64,000 bases of DNA from Mycoplasmopsis bovirhinis. GTDB lineage: Bacteria > Bacillota_I > Bacilli_A > Mycoplasmatales > Metamycoplasmataceae. The notes beneath the pieces were generated by a model. That model was not told the DNA's origin and ran no database searches. It saw only the letters and a program-made list of their open reading frames with translations. Location: assembly GCF_900660515.1 (NCBI RefSeq), contig NZ_LR214972.1, forward strand, positions 248,001 through 312,000, read 5' to 3'. How positions within the stretch are numbered: the first letter of the stretch is position 1; the number at the start of each line of letters is the position of its first letter. Below, piece after piece: positions 1-9,376 of this stretch. A program made the position numbers and the translations under genes.

Positions 1-1
1 T

Positions 2-877
2 AATGAACTAAAAAGAGACTTTATTAACGATTATAATATTTACTTACGTTTACTTAACATTGTTTCTACATTTGAACATTATAAAATAATTGTTGATCCT
101 ACTTCCTCTGAACAACAAATCTCAAATTCTTATAAAATAACTTTAAATCCTGAGAGTCAAAATAACGAAATCAGCCAAAATAATAATTTAAACATAGAGC
201 AAGATGAAGAAAGTATAACCACTGTTGATCCAAACTATATAAGATTTGAACCTGATAAAGATAGAGAAAATATCTTAAACCTTCATACTAATGATTATAA
301 ATATAAAGATCAATATTTAGAATATATTGAAGCAAGACAAAAACAAAGAAATGATAATGAAAATATTAATAAAATCATTGAAGAGATTGATGATGATATT
401 ATCTTTGAAATGGATTTAATCAGGCAGCAGGATGTTAATATTGATTATATTCTTTCATTATTAGCACAAAAAACGGATCAAAGCAATTTAACAAAAGAAG
501 AAGTAATCAACATTATTGACATTGTTAAAGGTTCAGAATCACTTAGAAGTAAACGTGAATTAATTTATAAATTCCTAGAAAGTATTAACGGAACAAAAGA
601 TATTTCTACACAATGGAACCAATTTTCTGAAGTTGAAAAAAAAGAAAAATTAGATCTACTTGTGTATGAAGAAAAATTAGATATTGATAAAGTTAGAATT
701 GTTATTGAGGATGCTATAAGAGAAGGAAAATTATCAATGGAAGGTGATAACTTCGATAAAATGTTTAAAGAAAAAGGCTCACTATTTATTAGTAGTTCAG
801 TAAAAAATCTTAATGAAAGAAAGTATAGAGTTTACGAAAAAATTGAAAAATATATGGATGATTTTTACAAATGGTAA
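2..877 (+). CDS. hsdR: Type I restriction enzyme R subunit, C-terminal part
   Basis: The frame is open from base 2 to the TAA at 875-877 (about 291 residues), so the gene enters from the left edge. Type I R subunits are ATP-dependent translocase-nucleases that act with HsdM and HsdS. The end resembles the helical C-terminal domain of HsdR: a segment like VNIDYILSLL near 430, then LRSKRELIYKFLESI near 541, the typical 'ELRSKK-LI--F' element. Upstream, 'RDFINDYNIYLRLLN' fits the preceding HsdR helices. A hydrophilic Asn/Gln/Ser-rich stretch (about 110-230) sits between them. Nuclease and helicase domains lie outside the window. The family call rests on these C-terminal motifs only. Confidence 0.75.
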   Translation, partial: NELKRDFINDYNIYLRLLNIVSTFEHYKIIVDPTSSEQQISNSYKITLNPESQNNEISQNNNLNIEQDEESITTVDPNYIRFEPDKDRENILNLHTNDYKYKDQYLEYIEARQKQRNDNENINKIIEEIDDDIIFEMDLIRQQDVNIDYILSLLAQKTDQSNLTKEEVINIIDIVKGSESLRSKRELIYKFLESINGTKDISTQWNQFSEVEKKEKLDLLVYEEKLDIDKVRIVIEDAIREGKLSMEGDNFDKMFKEKGSLFISSSVKNLNERKYRVYEKIEKYMDDFYKW

Positions 878-912
878 AAAATATTTGGATTTTTAGTCCA
901 AATATTTTTTTA
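877..912 (+). terminator. Rho-independent terminator after hsdR
   Basis: A 13-bp stem (877-889 with 897-909) with a 7-nt loop is followed by a T run and starts at the hsdR stop codon. Confidence 0.8.
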
Positions 913-929
913 TAAATATAAATCTTAAT

Positions 930-941
930 ACTACAAGTTTC
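930..941. repeat. Target-site duplication, left flank of IS copy 1
   Basis: ACTACAAGTTTC occurs here and again at 2430-2441, directly flanking the element. The match extends to 14 bp if the shared AT before it (928-929 and 2428-2429) is counted, so the exact IS end is uncertain by 1-2 bp. Confidence 0.9.
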
Positions 942-952
942 TATTAATTAGA

Positions 953-985
953 AATGTCACATGCAAGTTTTTTGCATGTGACATT
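953..985. terminator. Perfect hairpin inside the IS left end, probable transcription insulator
   Basis: AATGTCACATGCAA (953-966) pairs perfectly with 972-985 over 14 bp around a 5-nt loop and is followed by a T-rich run. It lies between the IS end and the transposase start and includes the terminal motif GTCACATGC in both orientations. The likely role is to stop transcription entering from outside. The second copy has it at 9274-9306. Confidence 0.65.
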
Positions 986-1057
986 GTTTTTGTCTGCCTT
1001 GTAATAAAATAGTTGTATTAATAAATTTTAAAAAATGAAAGGAAACTTTAAAATTAT

Positions 1058-2242
1058 ATGAAAAATTTAGAAAAATATATTTGTGTTTTTGACAAATATC
1101 GAAAAGAAAATGAATATCAACATTTTAAAATTGAAGAGAATCACAACACTATTTTGAAAATGCAAGGAGCACTTGAGACGCAACGAAAATTACGAATAAG
1201 CCAAATCGATCTAGAACAACTTTATAATATTTTACAAGAACCTTCTGAAGGCTTCTCAATCCAAGAAGTAGCTAAGATTTTTGATAGAGACATTCGAAGC
1301 ATAAAAAGTAAAATCGAAATTATTACAAATTGCAGACCATTGAGTTTAGATAAACACAATCGCTATGTTTGTCCTAAGTGCTTAAAAAGAGTAATGAGCG
1401 TTAAAACTCTTAATTTTGCGAAGCTATACGAACATTTATTAGGCTATTCATTTTCGCGACTCTTTTTTGTAAGTGATGCAATTAAAGAGAAATGAAAGGC
1501 CTACAGAAAGTATTGGTATAGTGAACTTAATACATACAATAAAAATAGAAATAAAAAGAATTTAGTTCAAAAAGAAGTTAAGAAATCAGTTACATACCTT
1601 GTCAATTCTTTTAAAAAAATATCACCTGATGAATTTGCTCCCTCACCTAGTACAATTTATAAAATAATTAAAAAATACCCTTATTTCCTTGAATTTGACC
1701 ACATTGTCAAAAAATCTGAAAGAAAATATGGAACACGGAAGCAAAAACAAACCAAACCTAAAACATTAAAATATGCAACAGAAATTTCAAAACGTCCAGA
1801 TTATATTAATGATGGCTTAGAACATGGTCATTTTGAATTAGACACCGTTATTGGAAAAATCAATGATACATATTGTATTGTAACCATAATTGAACGGCAA
1901 ACCAGAATGTCTTATGCTATGCTCTCAAAACGTAACTCCAAAGCTATAAAACAAACTCTTCTCAAACTAATCAGGAAACATAGCTTAGACATTAAAACTT
2001 TAACAGTTGATAATGGTAGTGAAAATGTCTTATTACACCATGTCATTCCAACTGAAAGATTATTTAAATGCCAACCATATAGTTCATGACAAAAAGGTTC
2101 AATAGAAAATATGCACCGCTTAATTAGGTATTACATTCCCAAAGGAAAAAGCTTTGATAAATACTCTCAGCATGGAATTGATTATATGATGGATAAAATA
2201 AATAACTACCGACAAGTTGTACGGCAATATAAGATAACCTAA
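1058..2242 (+). CDS. IS30-family transposase (copy 1)
   Basis: Intact 394-residue DDE transposase once the TGA codons (for example at 1493 and 2087) are read as Trp. The N-terminal part has a helix-turn-helix (FSIQEVAKIFDRDIRSIKSKI-type, about residues 66-87) and a CPKC pair. The catalytic residues are D262 (FELDTVIG), D318 (DNGSEN) and E350 (SIENMHRLIRYYIPKG), the IS30 signature. A purine-rich GAAAGGAAA (1037-1045) lies 12 nt or more upstream of the ATG, a loose ribosome-binding site. Compared with copy 2 the protein has at least four substitutions (E/K, C/R, R/G, R/K), none at the catalytic residues. Confidence 0.93.
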
Positions 2243-2261
2243 AAATTTTTTAAATCCCCCG

Positions 2262-2336
2262 CCCTTGATTGCAATCAAGGGGGCCTTACTTTTGAAAAAG
2301 TAAGCAAAACCGACGAGAAAACACTAGTGTGTTTTC
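2262..2336. repeat. Three tandem palindromes at the IS 3' end
   Basis: Three 20-bp inverted repeats lie side by side: 2262-2281 (a perfect palindrome CCCTTGATTGCAATCAAGGG), 2285-2304 (9-bp arms, 2-nt loop) and 2317-2336 (8-bp arms, TAGT loop). They follow the transposase stop and are conserved in copy 2 at 7923-7997. At least the first, GC-rich one could end transposase transcription. The role of all three together is unknown. Confidence 0.75.
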
Positions 2337-2429
2337 TGTTTTAGCATACATTTTTTATGTAAAATTTATGTTAAAATTAGAAGGAAATTATTTTGTTAAT
2401 ATCTCGCATGTGACTTTTCCAAAAAACAT

Positions 2430-2441
2430 ACTACAAGTTTC
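2430..2441. repeat. Target-site duplication, right flank of IS copy 1
   Basis: ACTACAAGTTTC, identical to 930-941. Confidence 0.9.
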
Positions 2442-2458
2442 ATAACTTTTTACTTCCA

Positions 2459-2474
2459 ATATATATATATATAA
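2459..2474. repeat. AT dinucleotide run upstream of the lipoprotein gene
   Basis: About seven AT units lie roughly 80 bp before the lipoprotein start, in the interval where a promoter is expected. Slippage in such runs can change promoter spacing. Here that is only a possibility. Confidence 0.5.
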
Positions 2475-2554
2475 TTAGTATGAAAACATAAATTTATTTA
2501 TTTTAAATTTAATTACATAAATATATACAACAATTCATTATGGAGGTAAAAATA

Positions 2555-4402
2555 ATGAAATTACGTAAATTTACACTTATAACAACAAATATTTTAACAA
2601 TTACAACCTTAGGGGCTGTAAGTTGTACTTCACAGCAAAAACCAAAAGATCCTGAGCCTACGCCTCAACCTGATCCTAATGTTACAGCTGCAAATAGTTT
2701 TAAAACAACTCACTCCGAAGTTTTAAATAAAACTATAAGTAATATAACTTTACCTGATGAAGCTAAGGTTACAGCTGCTTTAAGTGCCTATAACTCATTA
2801 CAGCAAGCTGTTAAAAATAATTTAACAAGCCAAAAAACCTTATTAGATAATTTAAATGCTAAGATTTTGGAGCTTAAACAAGCACAAAACAAACCAGCTC
2901 CAGCACCTGCTCCTGATCAAACTGAAGCAGCAGCTAATAATTTTAAAAATACTCATGCTACTGTTTTAGCTAAAACAGTAGATACTCTTGCATTAGAGGA
3001 TGAAACTAATGTTAATAATGCTTTAAATGCATTTAATAATCTTGAACAAAATGTTAAAGATAAATTAACTAGTGAAAAAACATTATTAGATCAACTAGTT
3101 GCAAAAATTGCTGATCTAAAAGAGCAAGCTCAAAATAATCAAGGAACTGGTAAAGCTGAGCAACCACAAAGAAACACAGGACCTAACTTTGGTGGTACTG
3201 ATCAATTTGGTGGTGATCCAGCAAATCCTGTGACATTAAATTTATTTGAATTTAGTGAAGCTGATGACTTAGGAGCTAGATTTGATAAATTATTAAAAGA
3301 ATATTTAGCAAAAGATGCACAAAAGAATGACCAAAGATTAAAACAAATGCAAATTTATGGTCCTACTAATGAAACAAACCAACAAGTATACCTTTCAATC
3401 CAAGGATCAGGTGGTAAACCTGAGACAGCTCTTTTAAAACTAAAAGAAACTTTTGAAGTAGCTAAACTTGAAGGAACAGTTAATAATCAAAAGAAAAGAT
3501 TTATAGCAGAATTTAATACTGAAACTAGAGTGTTAAAAATCACCTATAAATATGATAATAAAGAATACTATGATTCATTAACTATTCCTGCTGCTAAGCC
3601 TGCAGCGCCTTCTCAAGATACGCAAAATAATCAAGTTCCTAAAGAAACTACTCCTTTAACAGAGCAACCAAAACAAGAAGAGAACAAAAGTACTGAAACT
3701 CAAAATCCTGATTCAAGCAACCCTAATGAAAACAATACACAAAATAATAAAGATACATCAGGAGGAAATACTGATGGAAATTCACACTCAACACAAAACA
3801 AAGAAAATACTCAAAGTGATGCTAACAAAGGAACAAGTTCATCAACCCAAGCAGATGCTCCAGATCAATCTGGAACAGCTAGCAACTCAGATAATTCAAA
3901 AAGTAATAGCACTGAACAAGTAGCCCAAGAAACAAAAGAAGATACTAGTGATAATAATCAAGGAGAAAATAAATCTAATCAAAAAACTCAGGAACCTACT
4001 AAACCTCAACCAAAATTAGCTGAATCAAATACTAAAGTTGAATCTGTTATAGTTTCAAAAGATGATAGATATAGAAGTTATATTATTTTAACTATAACTT
4101 CAACAAAAGAAGTATATGAAAAATTAAAAAATAAAGATTTTAAATTTGAATTAAGAAACGAAAATAATCAATACTCAGATGACACAACAAATGGTGTTCC
4201 TAATGAAAAATCAAGATTTGTAAATGATAATAATGGAATTGTTACATTTAAACTGTTTCCATACTATCCATGACCTAATGGAACATATACATTAACAAAA
4301 CTATGAGATATTCAAGAAGAAAAACATAATTTATTAGATGGTAAAGAATATAAATTTACCATTTCAAGTGATAAAGTTGAAATGGTAAATACTAATAGTT
4401 AA
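2555..4402 (+). CDS. Surface lipoprotein with two tandem helical modules
   Basis: The start chosen is the ATG at 2555, 8 nt after GGAGG (2542-2546); an in-frame ATG at 2540 overlaps that site. Reading TGA at 4271 and 4304 as Trp gives 615 residues ending at TAA 4400. The N-terminus is a lipoprotein signal ending LGAVSC, so Cys is probably lipidated and the protein exposed on the membrane. Two related modules of about 65 residues follow (AANSFKTTHSEVLNKT... and AANNFKNTHATVLAKT...), each separated by Pro-rich linkers. Next come a folded-looking middle domain, a long Gln/Asn/Ser/Thr/Glu-rich linker (about residues 355-490) and a C-terminal domain. The same module occurs once in the lipoprotein at 16551. 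Function unknown; adhesion or antigen display is a guess from architecture. Confidence 0.85.
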
Positions 4403-4494
4403 CTTAAATAAACAATTAAAAATTTTGCTATGTTTAATTCTTCAAATATTTTTTATATTTCAACAAAAAATGTAAATTATCATAATTAAAATTT

Positions 4495-4526
4495 AAACCA
4501 GGTAACATATTCTTGTTACCTGGTTT
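4495..4526 (+). terminator. Terminator after the lipoprotein gene
   Basis: AAACCAGGTAACA (4495-4507) pairs with TGTTACCTGGTTT (4514-4526), followed by an AT-rich tail. It lies about 90 bp after the stop codon. Confidence 0.7.
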
Positions 4527-4639
4527 AATTTAGTTTAAATTTAATATTTATGACTAATATTTTTTAATTTTAGTTATATTATTTAGTTAAACTCATTAAG
4601 TAATTAAAATTAGTAGTATCATAATTTCATTCTAATTTA

Positions 4640-5035
4640 TTAATTTCTATTTTCTATTTTTAGAAATGGTAAATAATTCTTGATAAAAAATCATGAGCCA
4701 CAATATCTGGTGCTATGTTTAATACCTTTAAATTTACGATAATATATTTGTAAAATTAGTTTTATTTGATATTTTAGTGCTCTGTTTAATTTTTTATTAT
4801 CGAGTCATCCATTAAAATGCCCAAAATTAAAATAATCAAGATCATTATTAATAACCTAACATTCCACCTTCTTTTATGCTACTGTAATTACTGTCTTGAT
4901 CATTCCAACCATTAGGAGCAAAAATTTTTAATTTTTTAAATTGCTTATATTTAGGGAAATAGTGTTTAAAATTCCTTTATCATAGTTTTTATTTGATATT
5001 TATTTCAGAGTCTTGAGAATTAAAAGCAGTTTATT
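4640..5035 (-). pseudogene. Decayed gene remnant, unrecognised
   Basis: The 709-bp interval between the lipoprotein gene and gyrA holds no intact gene. On the minus strand two open fragments in different frames look like one former protein: about 4845-4990 (KIFAPNGWNDQDSNYSS...) and 4640-4860 (NDLDYFNFGHFNGWLDNKK... to IENRN, stop 4640-4642), the latter with two TGA-Trp codons. Frameshifts and stops separate them and the segment before. The aromatic-rich text is protein-like rather than random, but I do not recognise the family. Confidence 0.45.
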
Positions 5036-5111
5036 CTTAAATTACATTAGTTATACAATTATCAAATTTTCTTATCTTAATACTATATTATTCAGCTTGT
5101 TTTAAAGATTA

Positions 5112-7724
5112 TTAGTTATTAATATTTTTAAGTACTTCAACAGCTACTATTTGGTCATTATTTTTTAAATTAATTACTTTTACACCTTTTGTGTTTCTTG
5201 AACTTTGTGGAATTTGGTTAATTTGAATTCTTATAGTATTACCACTTGCAGTAATAATTAATAATTCATCTTCAATATTAACAAAGGAAGCAAAAACTAA
5301 ATGACCAGATTTTTCAGTATTAATTCCTAAAACGCCTTTAGCACCCCTTTTAGTAATACGGTATTGTGATTCATGAGTTATTTTTCCAAAACCCTTTGAA
5401 CCTAAAGAAAAAATTAAGTTTCCATCTTTATTAGATGAAGCATTAATAACATATTGATCTTCTAATAATTTAATTGCTTTAACACCTAAAGAATTACGGC
5501 CTAAAGCTCTTACTGAATCTATATTAAATAAAGCAATGTTTTTATGGTTATTCGCAACTAAAATATTGTCTCCAGCTGTTGCAATAAATGCTCTTACTAA
5601 TTGATCATTATCTTGCAATTTAAAAGCTAAAATTCCAGAACGGCGCACATTAGCAAATAATGATAGAGGTGTTTTCTTGAAAATACCTTTTTTAGTAATG
5701 GTAGTTAAAAATAAATCATCACTAAAACTATCAACATTTATAATTGAAATAATTTTCTCACCTTGTAAAACATTTAAATTTTCTAAAACATTAATAAATG
5801 GCTGTCCCTTGCTTTGTTTTGAAGCTTGAGGAATTTGATATCCTCTTAATGCGTAAGCTTTACCAAAGTTAGAAAATAATAATAAATCTGAATGTGTTGA
5901 TGCTTTTAAGATTAACGAGATATCATCATCATCATAAGTTTTCATACTTGAAGAACCTACTCCGCCACGTCTTTGTGTTGAATATTCTTCAAGGTTAATA
6001 CGTTTTACATACCCATTAATTGAAGCAGTAATGACAATTTCTTTTTTAGGGATTAAATCTTCATCATTAATTTTTCCAACGCCATAATAATCAATTGCAG
6101 TTCGGCGCTCATCGCCATATTTATCACGAATAATACTTAATTCCTCAATAATTAAATTAATTAGTTTTGTTTCGGATGATAAAATCTCTTGATAACCATT
6201 AATTTCAAGATATAACTCATTAATTTCATTAACCATTTTTTCATAGTTTAAGGCTGTTAAACGACGAAGATTCATATCTAAAATAGCTTTAGTTTGTCGC
6301 TCCGTAAATTCAAAGCGAGCCATTAATTTTTCTTGAGCTATTTGATCTGTTTTTGAAGCTTTAATAATTGCAATAACTTCATCAATATTCAAAATTGCAA
6401 CTTTTAATCCCTCTAAGATATGAACTTTTTCTTGTGCTTTTGCCAAATCATAATTAAGTCTACGGGTGAAAACTTCCTTTTGGTGATCCAAATAAACATT
6501 TAAAGCTTGTTTTAAACTTAAAGTTTTTGGTTCACCATTTACCAAAGCTACTAAGTTGGAGTTAAAAGATGTTTGCAAGTCAGATTTTTGGAAAAGCTGA
6601 TTTAAAATAATATTTGCGCTAAATCCTTTTTTAATATCTAAAACAATTCTAATTCCATTAAGATTAGTTTCATCCCGAATATCTGCAATTCCATCAATAA
6701 TTTTTTCTTTAACTAACTCAACAATTTTTTTAATGATTGTGCTAGTTTTAATTGCATAAGGAATTTCAGTTACGATGATCTTAGCTTTACCATTAGCATT
6801 TTCAACAATTTGTGTTTTAGATCTAACAATAATGCTTCCACGACCCGTTTCATATGTATCTAAAATTCCTTTAGTACCTAAGATAATTCCACCGGTAGGA
6901 AAATCTGGACCAATAACACTTTTCATTAGTTCTTGTGTTGAAATCTCAGGGTTTTTAGCTAATGCAATTGTTGCATTAATTATTTCTTTTAAATTATGAG
7001 GTGGAATAGAAGTAGCCATTCCCACTGCAATTCCTGAGGCTCCTGAAACTAATAAGTTAGGGAATTTGGCAGGTAAAACTACTGGCTCTTGCTCAGTAGC
7101 ATCATAGTTATCAACAAAGTCAACAGTATCTTTTTTGATTCCTTCTAAGAGTTCATTAGAAAGCTTAGTCATCCTTGCTTCAGTATAACGCATAGCCGCA
7201 GCTTGATCACCATCAATTGAACCAAAGTTACCATGTCCATCAACTAAAGGATAACGCATTGAAAAATCTTGCGCCATACGCACCATTGCTTCATAAACTG
7301 ATGAATCACCATGTGGGTGGTATTTACCTAAAACATCTCCAACTATTCTTGCGCTTTTACGGTGTTGTGAGTTAGGAGTAATTCCAAGTTCAAACATGTC
7401 ATAAAGAATTCTACGGTGTACTGGTTTTAGTCCATCTCTTGCATCTGGAAGAGCCCGAGATACAATAACACTCATTGCATACTCTAAAAAAGATGTCTTC
7501 ATCTCTTCATCAACAACAACAGGTTTGAGTCCATCTACAGGCTCAGATATTAGCTGAGGTTTAGCAAAATAATCATCTTTATTTTGTGGAGCTTCTTCAT
7601 CATCCTCGTTATTATCTTGATCAATTATTTCATCTTTAAAAACTACTCTTTTGTCCTCGTCGTGATCATATTCAAATTCAAGTTGTTTTTTCTTAGTTTC
7701 TTCATTATCAAATTTTGACTGCAT
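5112..7724 (-). CDS. gyrA: DNA gyrase subunit A
   Basis: 870-residue type IIA topoisomerase subunit that cleaves and rejoins DNA while GyrB uses ATP for negative supercoiling. The 5Y-CAP region follows a roughly 70-residue extension rich in Asp/Glu. The catalytic Tyr is Y180 in [10 protein letters not shown]. The quinolone-determining region reads [13 protein letters not shown] (133-145), with Ser and an acidic residue at the E. coli 83 and 87 positions. DERRT and the GyrA-box QRRGGVG, absent from ParC, decide gyrA over parC. Six C-terminal beta-pinwheel repeats follow. The start has AAGGAG 6 nt upstream. It stands alone between a decayed stretch and an IS element. Confidence 0.93.
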   Translation of the reverse strand: MQSKFDNEETKKKQLEFEYDHDEDKRVVFKDEIIDQDNNEDDEEAPQNKDDYFAKPQLISEPVDGLKPVVVDEEMKTSFLEYAMSVIVSRALPDARDGLKPVHRRILYDMFELGITPNSQHRKSARIVGDVLGKYHPHGDSSVYEAMVRMAQDFSMRYPLVDGHGNFGSIDGDQAAAMRYTEARMTKLSNELLEGIKKDTVDFVDNYDATEQEPVVLPAKFPNLLVSGASGIAVGMATSIPPHNLKEIINATIALAKNPEISTQELMKSVIGPDFPTGGIILGTKGILDTYETGRGSIIVRSKTQIVENANGKAKIIVTEIPYAIKTSTIIKKIVELVKEKIIDGIADIRDETNLNGIRIVLDIKKGFSANIILNQLFQKSDLQTSFNSNLVALVNGEPKTLSLKQALNVYLDHQKEVFTRRLNYDLAKAQEKVHILEGLKVAILNIDEVIAIIKASKTDQIAQEKLMARFEFTERQTKAILDMNLRRLTALNYEKMVNEINELYLEINGYQEILSSETKLINLIIEELSIIRDKYGDERRTAIDYYGVGKINDEDLIPKKEIVITASINGYVKRINLEEYSTQRRGGVGSSSMKTYDDDDISLILKASTHSDLLLFSNFGKAYALRGYQIPQASKQSKGQPFINVLENLNVLQGEKIISIINVDSFSDDLFLTTITKKGIFKKTPLSLFANVRRSGILAFKLQDNDQLVRAFIATAGDNILVANNHKNIALFNIDSVRALGRNSLGVKAIKLLEDQYVINASSNKDGNLIFSLGSKGFGKITHESQYRITKRGAKGVLGINTEKSGHLVFASFVNIEDELLIITASGNTIRIQINQIPQSSRNTKGVKVINLKNNDQIVAVEVLKNINN

Positions 7725-7776
7725 TTTTTACTCCTTAACTATTGAAAATTACAAAATTATTATATATAATAATTTT

Positions 7777-7782
7777 ATTATA
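7777..7782 (-). promoter_or_regulatory. gyrA promoter, extended -10
   Basis: TGGTATAAT on the minus strand (-10 hexamer 7777-7782) lies about 50 bp before the gyrA ATG. No good -35 is visible. IS copy 2 ends only about 50 bp further upstream. Confidence 0.6.
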
Positions 7783-7817
7783 CCACAAAAATCATATTTT
7801 ACTATATAGAAGTTAAA

Positions 7818-7829
7818 GGCATGTTTAAG
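7818..7829. repeat. Target-site duplication, IS copy 2
   Basis: GGCATGTTTAAG occurs here and at 9318-9329 (14 bp if the adjoining AT is counted). It differs from the duplication around copy 1, so the two insertions were separate events. Confidence 0.9.
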
Positions 7830-9317
7830 ATGTTTTTTGGAAAAGTCACATGCGAGATATTAACAAAATAATTGCCTTCTAATTTTAACATAAATTTTAC
7901 ATAAAAAATGTATGCTAAAACAGAAAACACACTAGTGTTTTCTCGTCGGTTTTGCTTACTTTTTCAAAAGTAAGGCCCCCTTGATTGCAATCAAGGGCGG
8001 GGGATTTAAAAAATTTTTAGGTTATCTTATATTGCCGTACAACTTGTCGGTAGTTATTTATTTTATCCATCATATAATCAATTCCATGCTGAGAGTATTT
8101 ATCAAAGCTTTTTCCTTTGGGAATGTAATACCTAATTAAGCGGTGCATATTTTCTATTGAACCTTTTTGTCATGAACTATATGGTTGGCATTTAAATAAT
8201 CTTTCAGTTGGAATGACATGGTGTAATAAGACATTTTCACTACCATTATCAACTGTTAAAGTTTTAATGTCTAAGCTATGTTTCTTGATTAGTTTGAGAA
8301 GAGTTTGTTTTATAGCTTTGGAGTTACGTTTTGAGAGCATAGCATAAGACATTCTGGTTTGCCGTTCAATTATGGTTACAATACAATATGTATCATTGAT
8401 TTTTCCAATAACGGTGTCTAATTCAAAATGACCATGTTCTAAGCCATCATTAATATAATCTGGACGTTTTGAAATTTCTGTTGCATATTTTAATGTTTTA
8501 GGTTTGGTTTGTTTTTGCTTCCGTGTTCCATATTTTCCTTCAGATTTTTTGACGATGTGGTCAAATTCAAGGAAATAAGGGTATTTTTTAATTATTTTAT
8601 AAATTGTACTAGGTGAGGGAGCAAATTCATCAGGTGATATTTTTTTAAAAGAATTGACAAGGTATGTAACTGATTTCTTAACTTCTTTTTGAACTAAATT
8701 CTTTTTATTTCTATTTTTATTGTATGTATTAAGTTCACTATACCAATACTTTCTGTAGGCCTTTCATTTCTCTTTAATTGCATCACTTACAAAAAAGAGT
8801 CGCGAAAATGAATAGCCTAATAAATGTTCGTATAGCTTCGCAAAATTAAGAGTTTTAACGCTCATTACTCTTTTTAAGCACTTAGGACAAACATAGCGAT
8901 TGTGTTTATCTAAACTCAATGGTCTGCGATTTGTAATAATTTTGATTTTACTTTTTATGCTTCGAATGTCTCTATCAAAAATCTTAGCTACTTCTTGGAT
9001 TGAGAAGCCTTCAGAAGGTTCTTGTAAAATATTATAAAGCTGTTCTAGATCGATTTGGCTTATTCGTAATTTTCGTTGCGTCTCAAGTGCTCCTTGCATT
9101 TTCAAAATAGTGTTGTGATTCTCTTCAATTTTAAAATGTTGATATTCATTTTCTTTTCGATATTTGTCAAAAACACAAATATATTTTTCTAAATTTTTCA
9201 TATAATTTTAAAGTTTCCTTTCATTTTTTAAAATTTATTAATACAACTATTTTATTACAAGGCAGACAAAAACAATGTCACATGCAAAAAACTTGCATGT
9301 GACATTTCTAATTAATA
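7830..9317 (-). mobile_element. IS30-family insertion sequence, copy 2 (1,488 bp, inverted)
   Basis: Same length and near-identical to 942-2429 in reverse orientation, with its own target duplication. It includes the 14-bp end hairpin (9274-9306), the three palindromes (7923-7997) and an intact transposase. It lies between the gyrA promoter and the rplK-rplA terminator, so it interrupts no gene. Confidence 0.92.
8017..9201 (-). CDS. IS30-family transposase (copy 2)
   Basis: 394 residues with TGA read as Trp; the DDE residues are at the same positions as in copy 1 (DTVIG, DNGSEN, SIENMHRL). Differences from copy 1 include Lys for Glu and Arg for Cys near residues 87-93, Gly for Arg near 222 (SEGKYG), and Lys for Arg before KHSLD. 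Both copies look functional, so this family may still be active in the genome. Confidence 0.93.
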
Positions 9318-9329
9318 GGCATGTTTAAG
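9318..9329. repeat. Target-site duplication, IS copy 2, other flank
   Basis: GGCATGTTTAAG, identical to 7818-7829. Confidence 0.9.
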
Positions 9330-9346
9330 ATAGCTAAAGTATTAAA

Positions 9347-9370
9347 AAATCAAGCTAGAAAGCTTGATTT
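9347..9370 (-). terminator. Terminator of the rplK-rplA operon
   Basis: AAATCAAGCT (9347-9356) pairs with AGCTTGATTT (9361-9370) around a 4-nt loop. On the minus strand a T6 run follows, just after the rplA stop. Confidence 0.85.
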
Positions 9371-9376
9371 GTAAGA

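Larger units (their letters stand above)
942..2429 (+). mobile_element. IS30-family insertion sequence, copy 1 (1,488 bp)
   Basis: The boundaries come from comparison with the inverted second copy (7830-9317), which has the same length and near-identical sequence; homology stops exactly at each target duplication. The imperfect terminal inverted repeats share GTCACATGC (956-964 and, inverted, 2406-2414). It carries one intact DDE transposase gene, a strong hairpin just inside the left end and three palindromes downstream of the transposase. Long target duplications of 12-14 bp resemble the IS1630-type mycoplasma members of the family. It sits between hsdR and a lipoprotein gene. Confidence 0.92.

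Noticed and set aside
1058-2242. Transposase apparently broken into separate short frames
   Set aside because: The breaks are TGA codons, read as Trp here; the frame is continuous with all DDE residues in register.
5112-7724. parC instead of gyrA
   Set aside because: GyrA-box QRRGG and the DERRT and [15 protein letters not shown] segments are of the GyrA type.
942-9329. Composite transposon carrying gyrA
   Set aside because: Each IS has its own target duplication and no duplication flanks the whole unit, so there is no sign that it moved as one.
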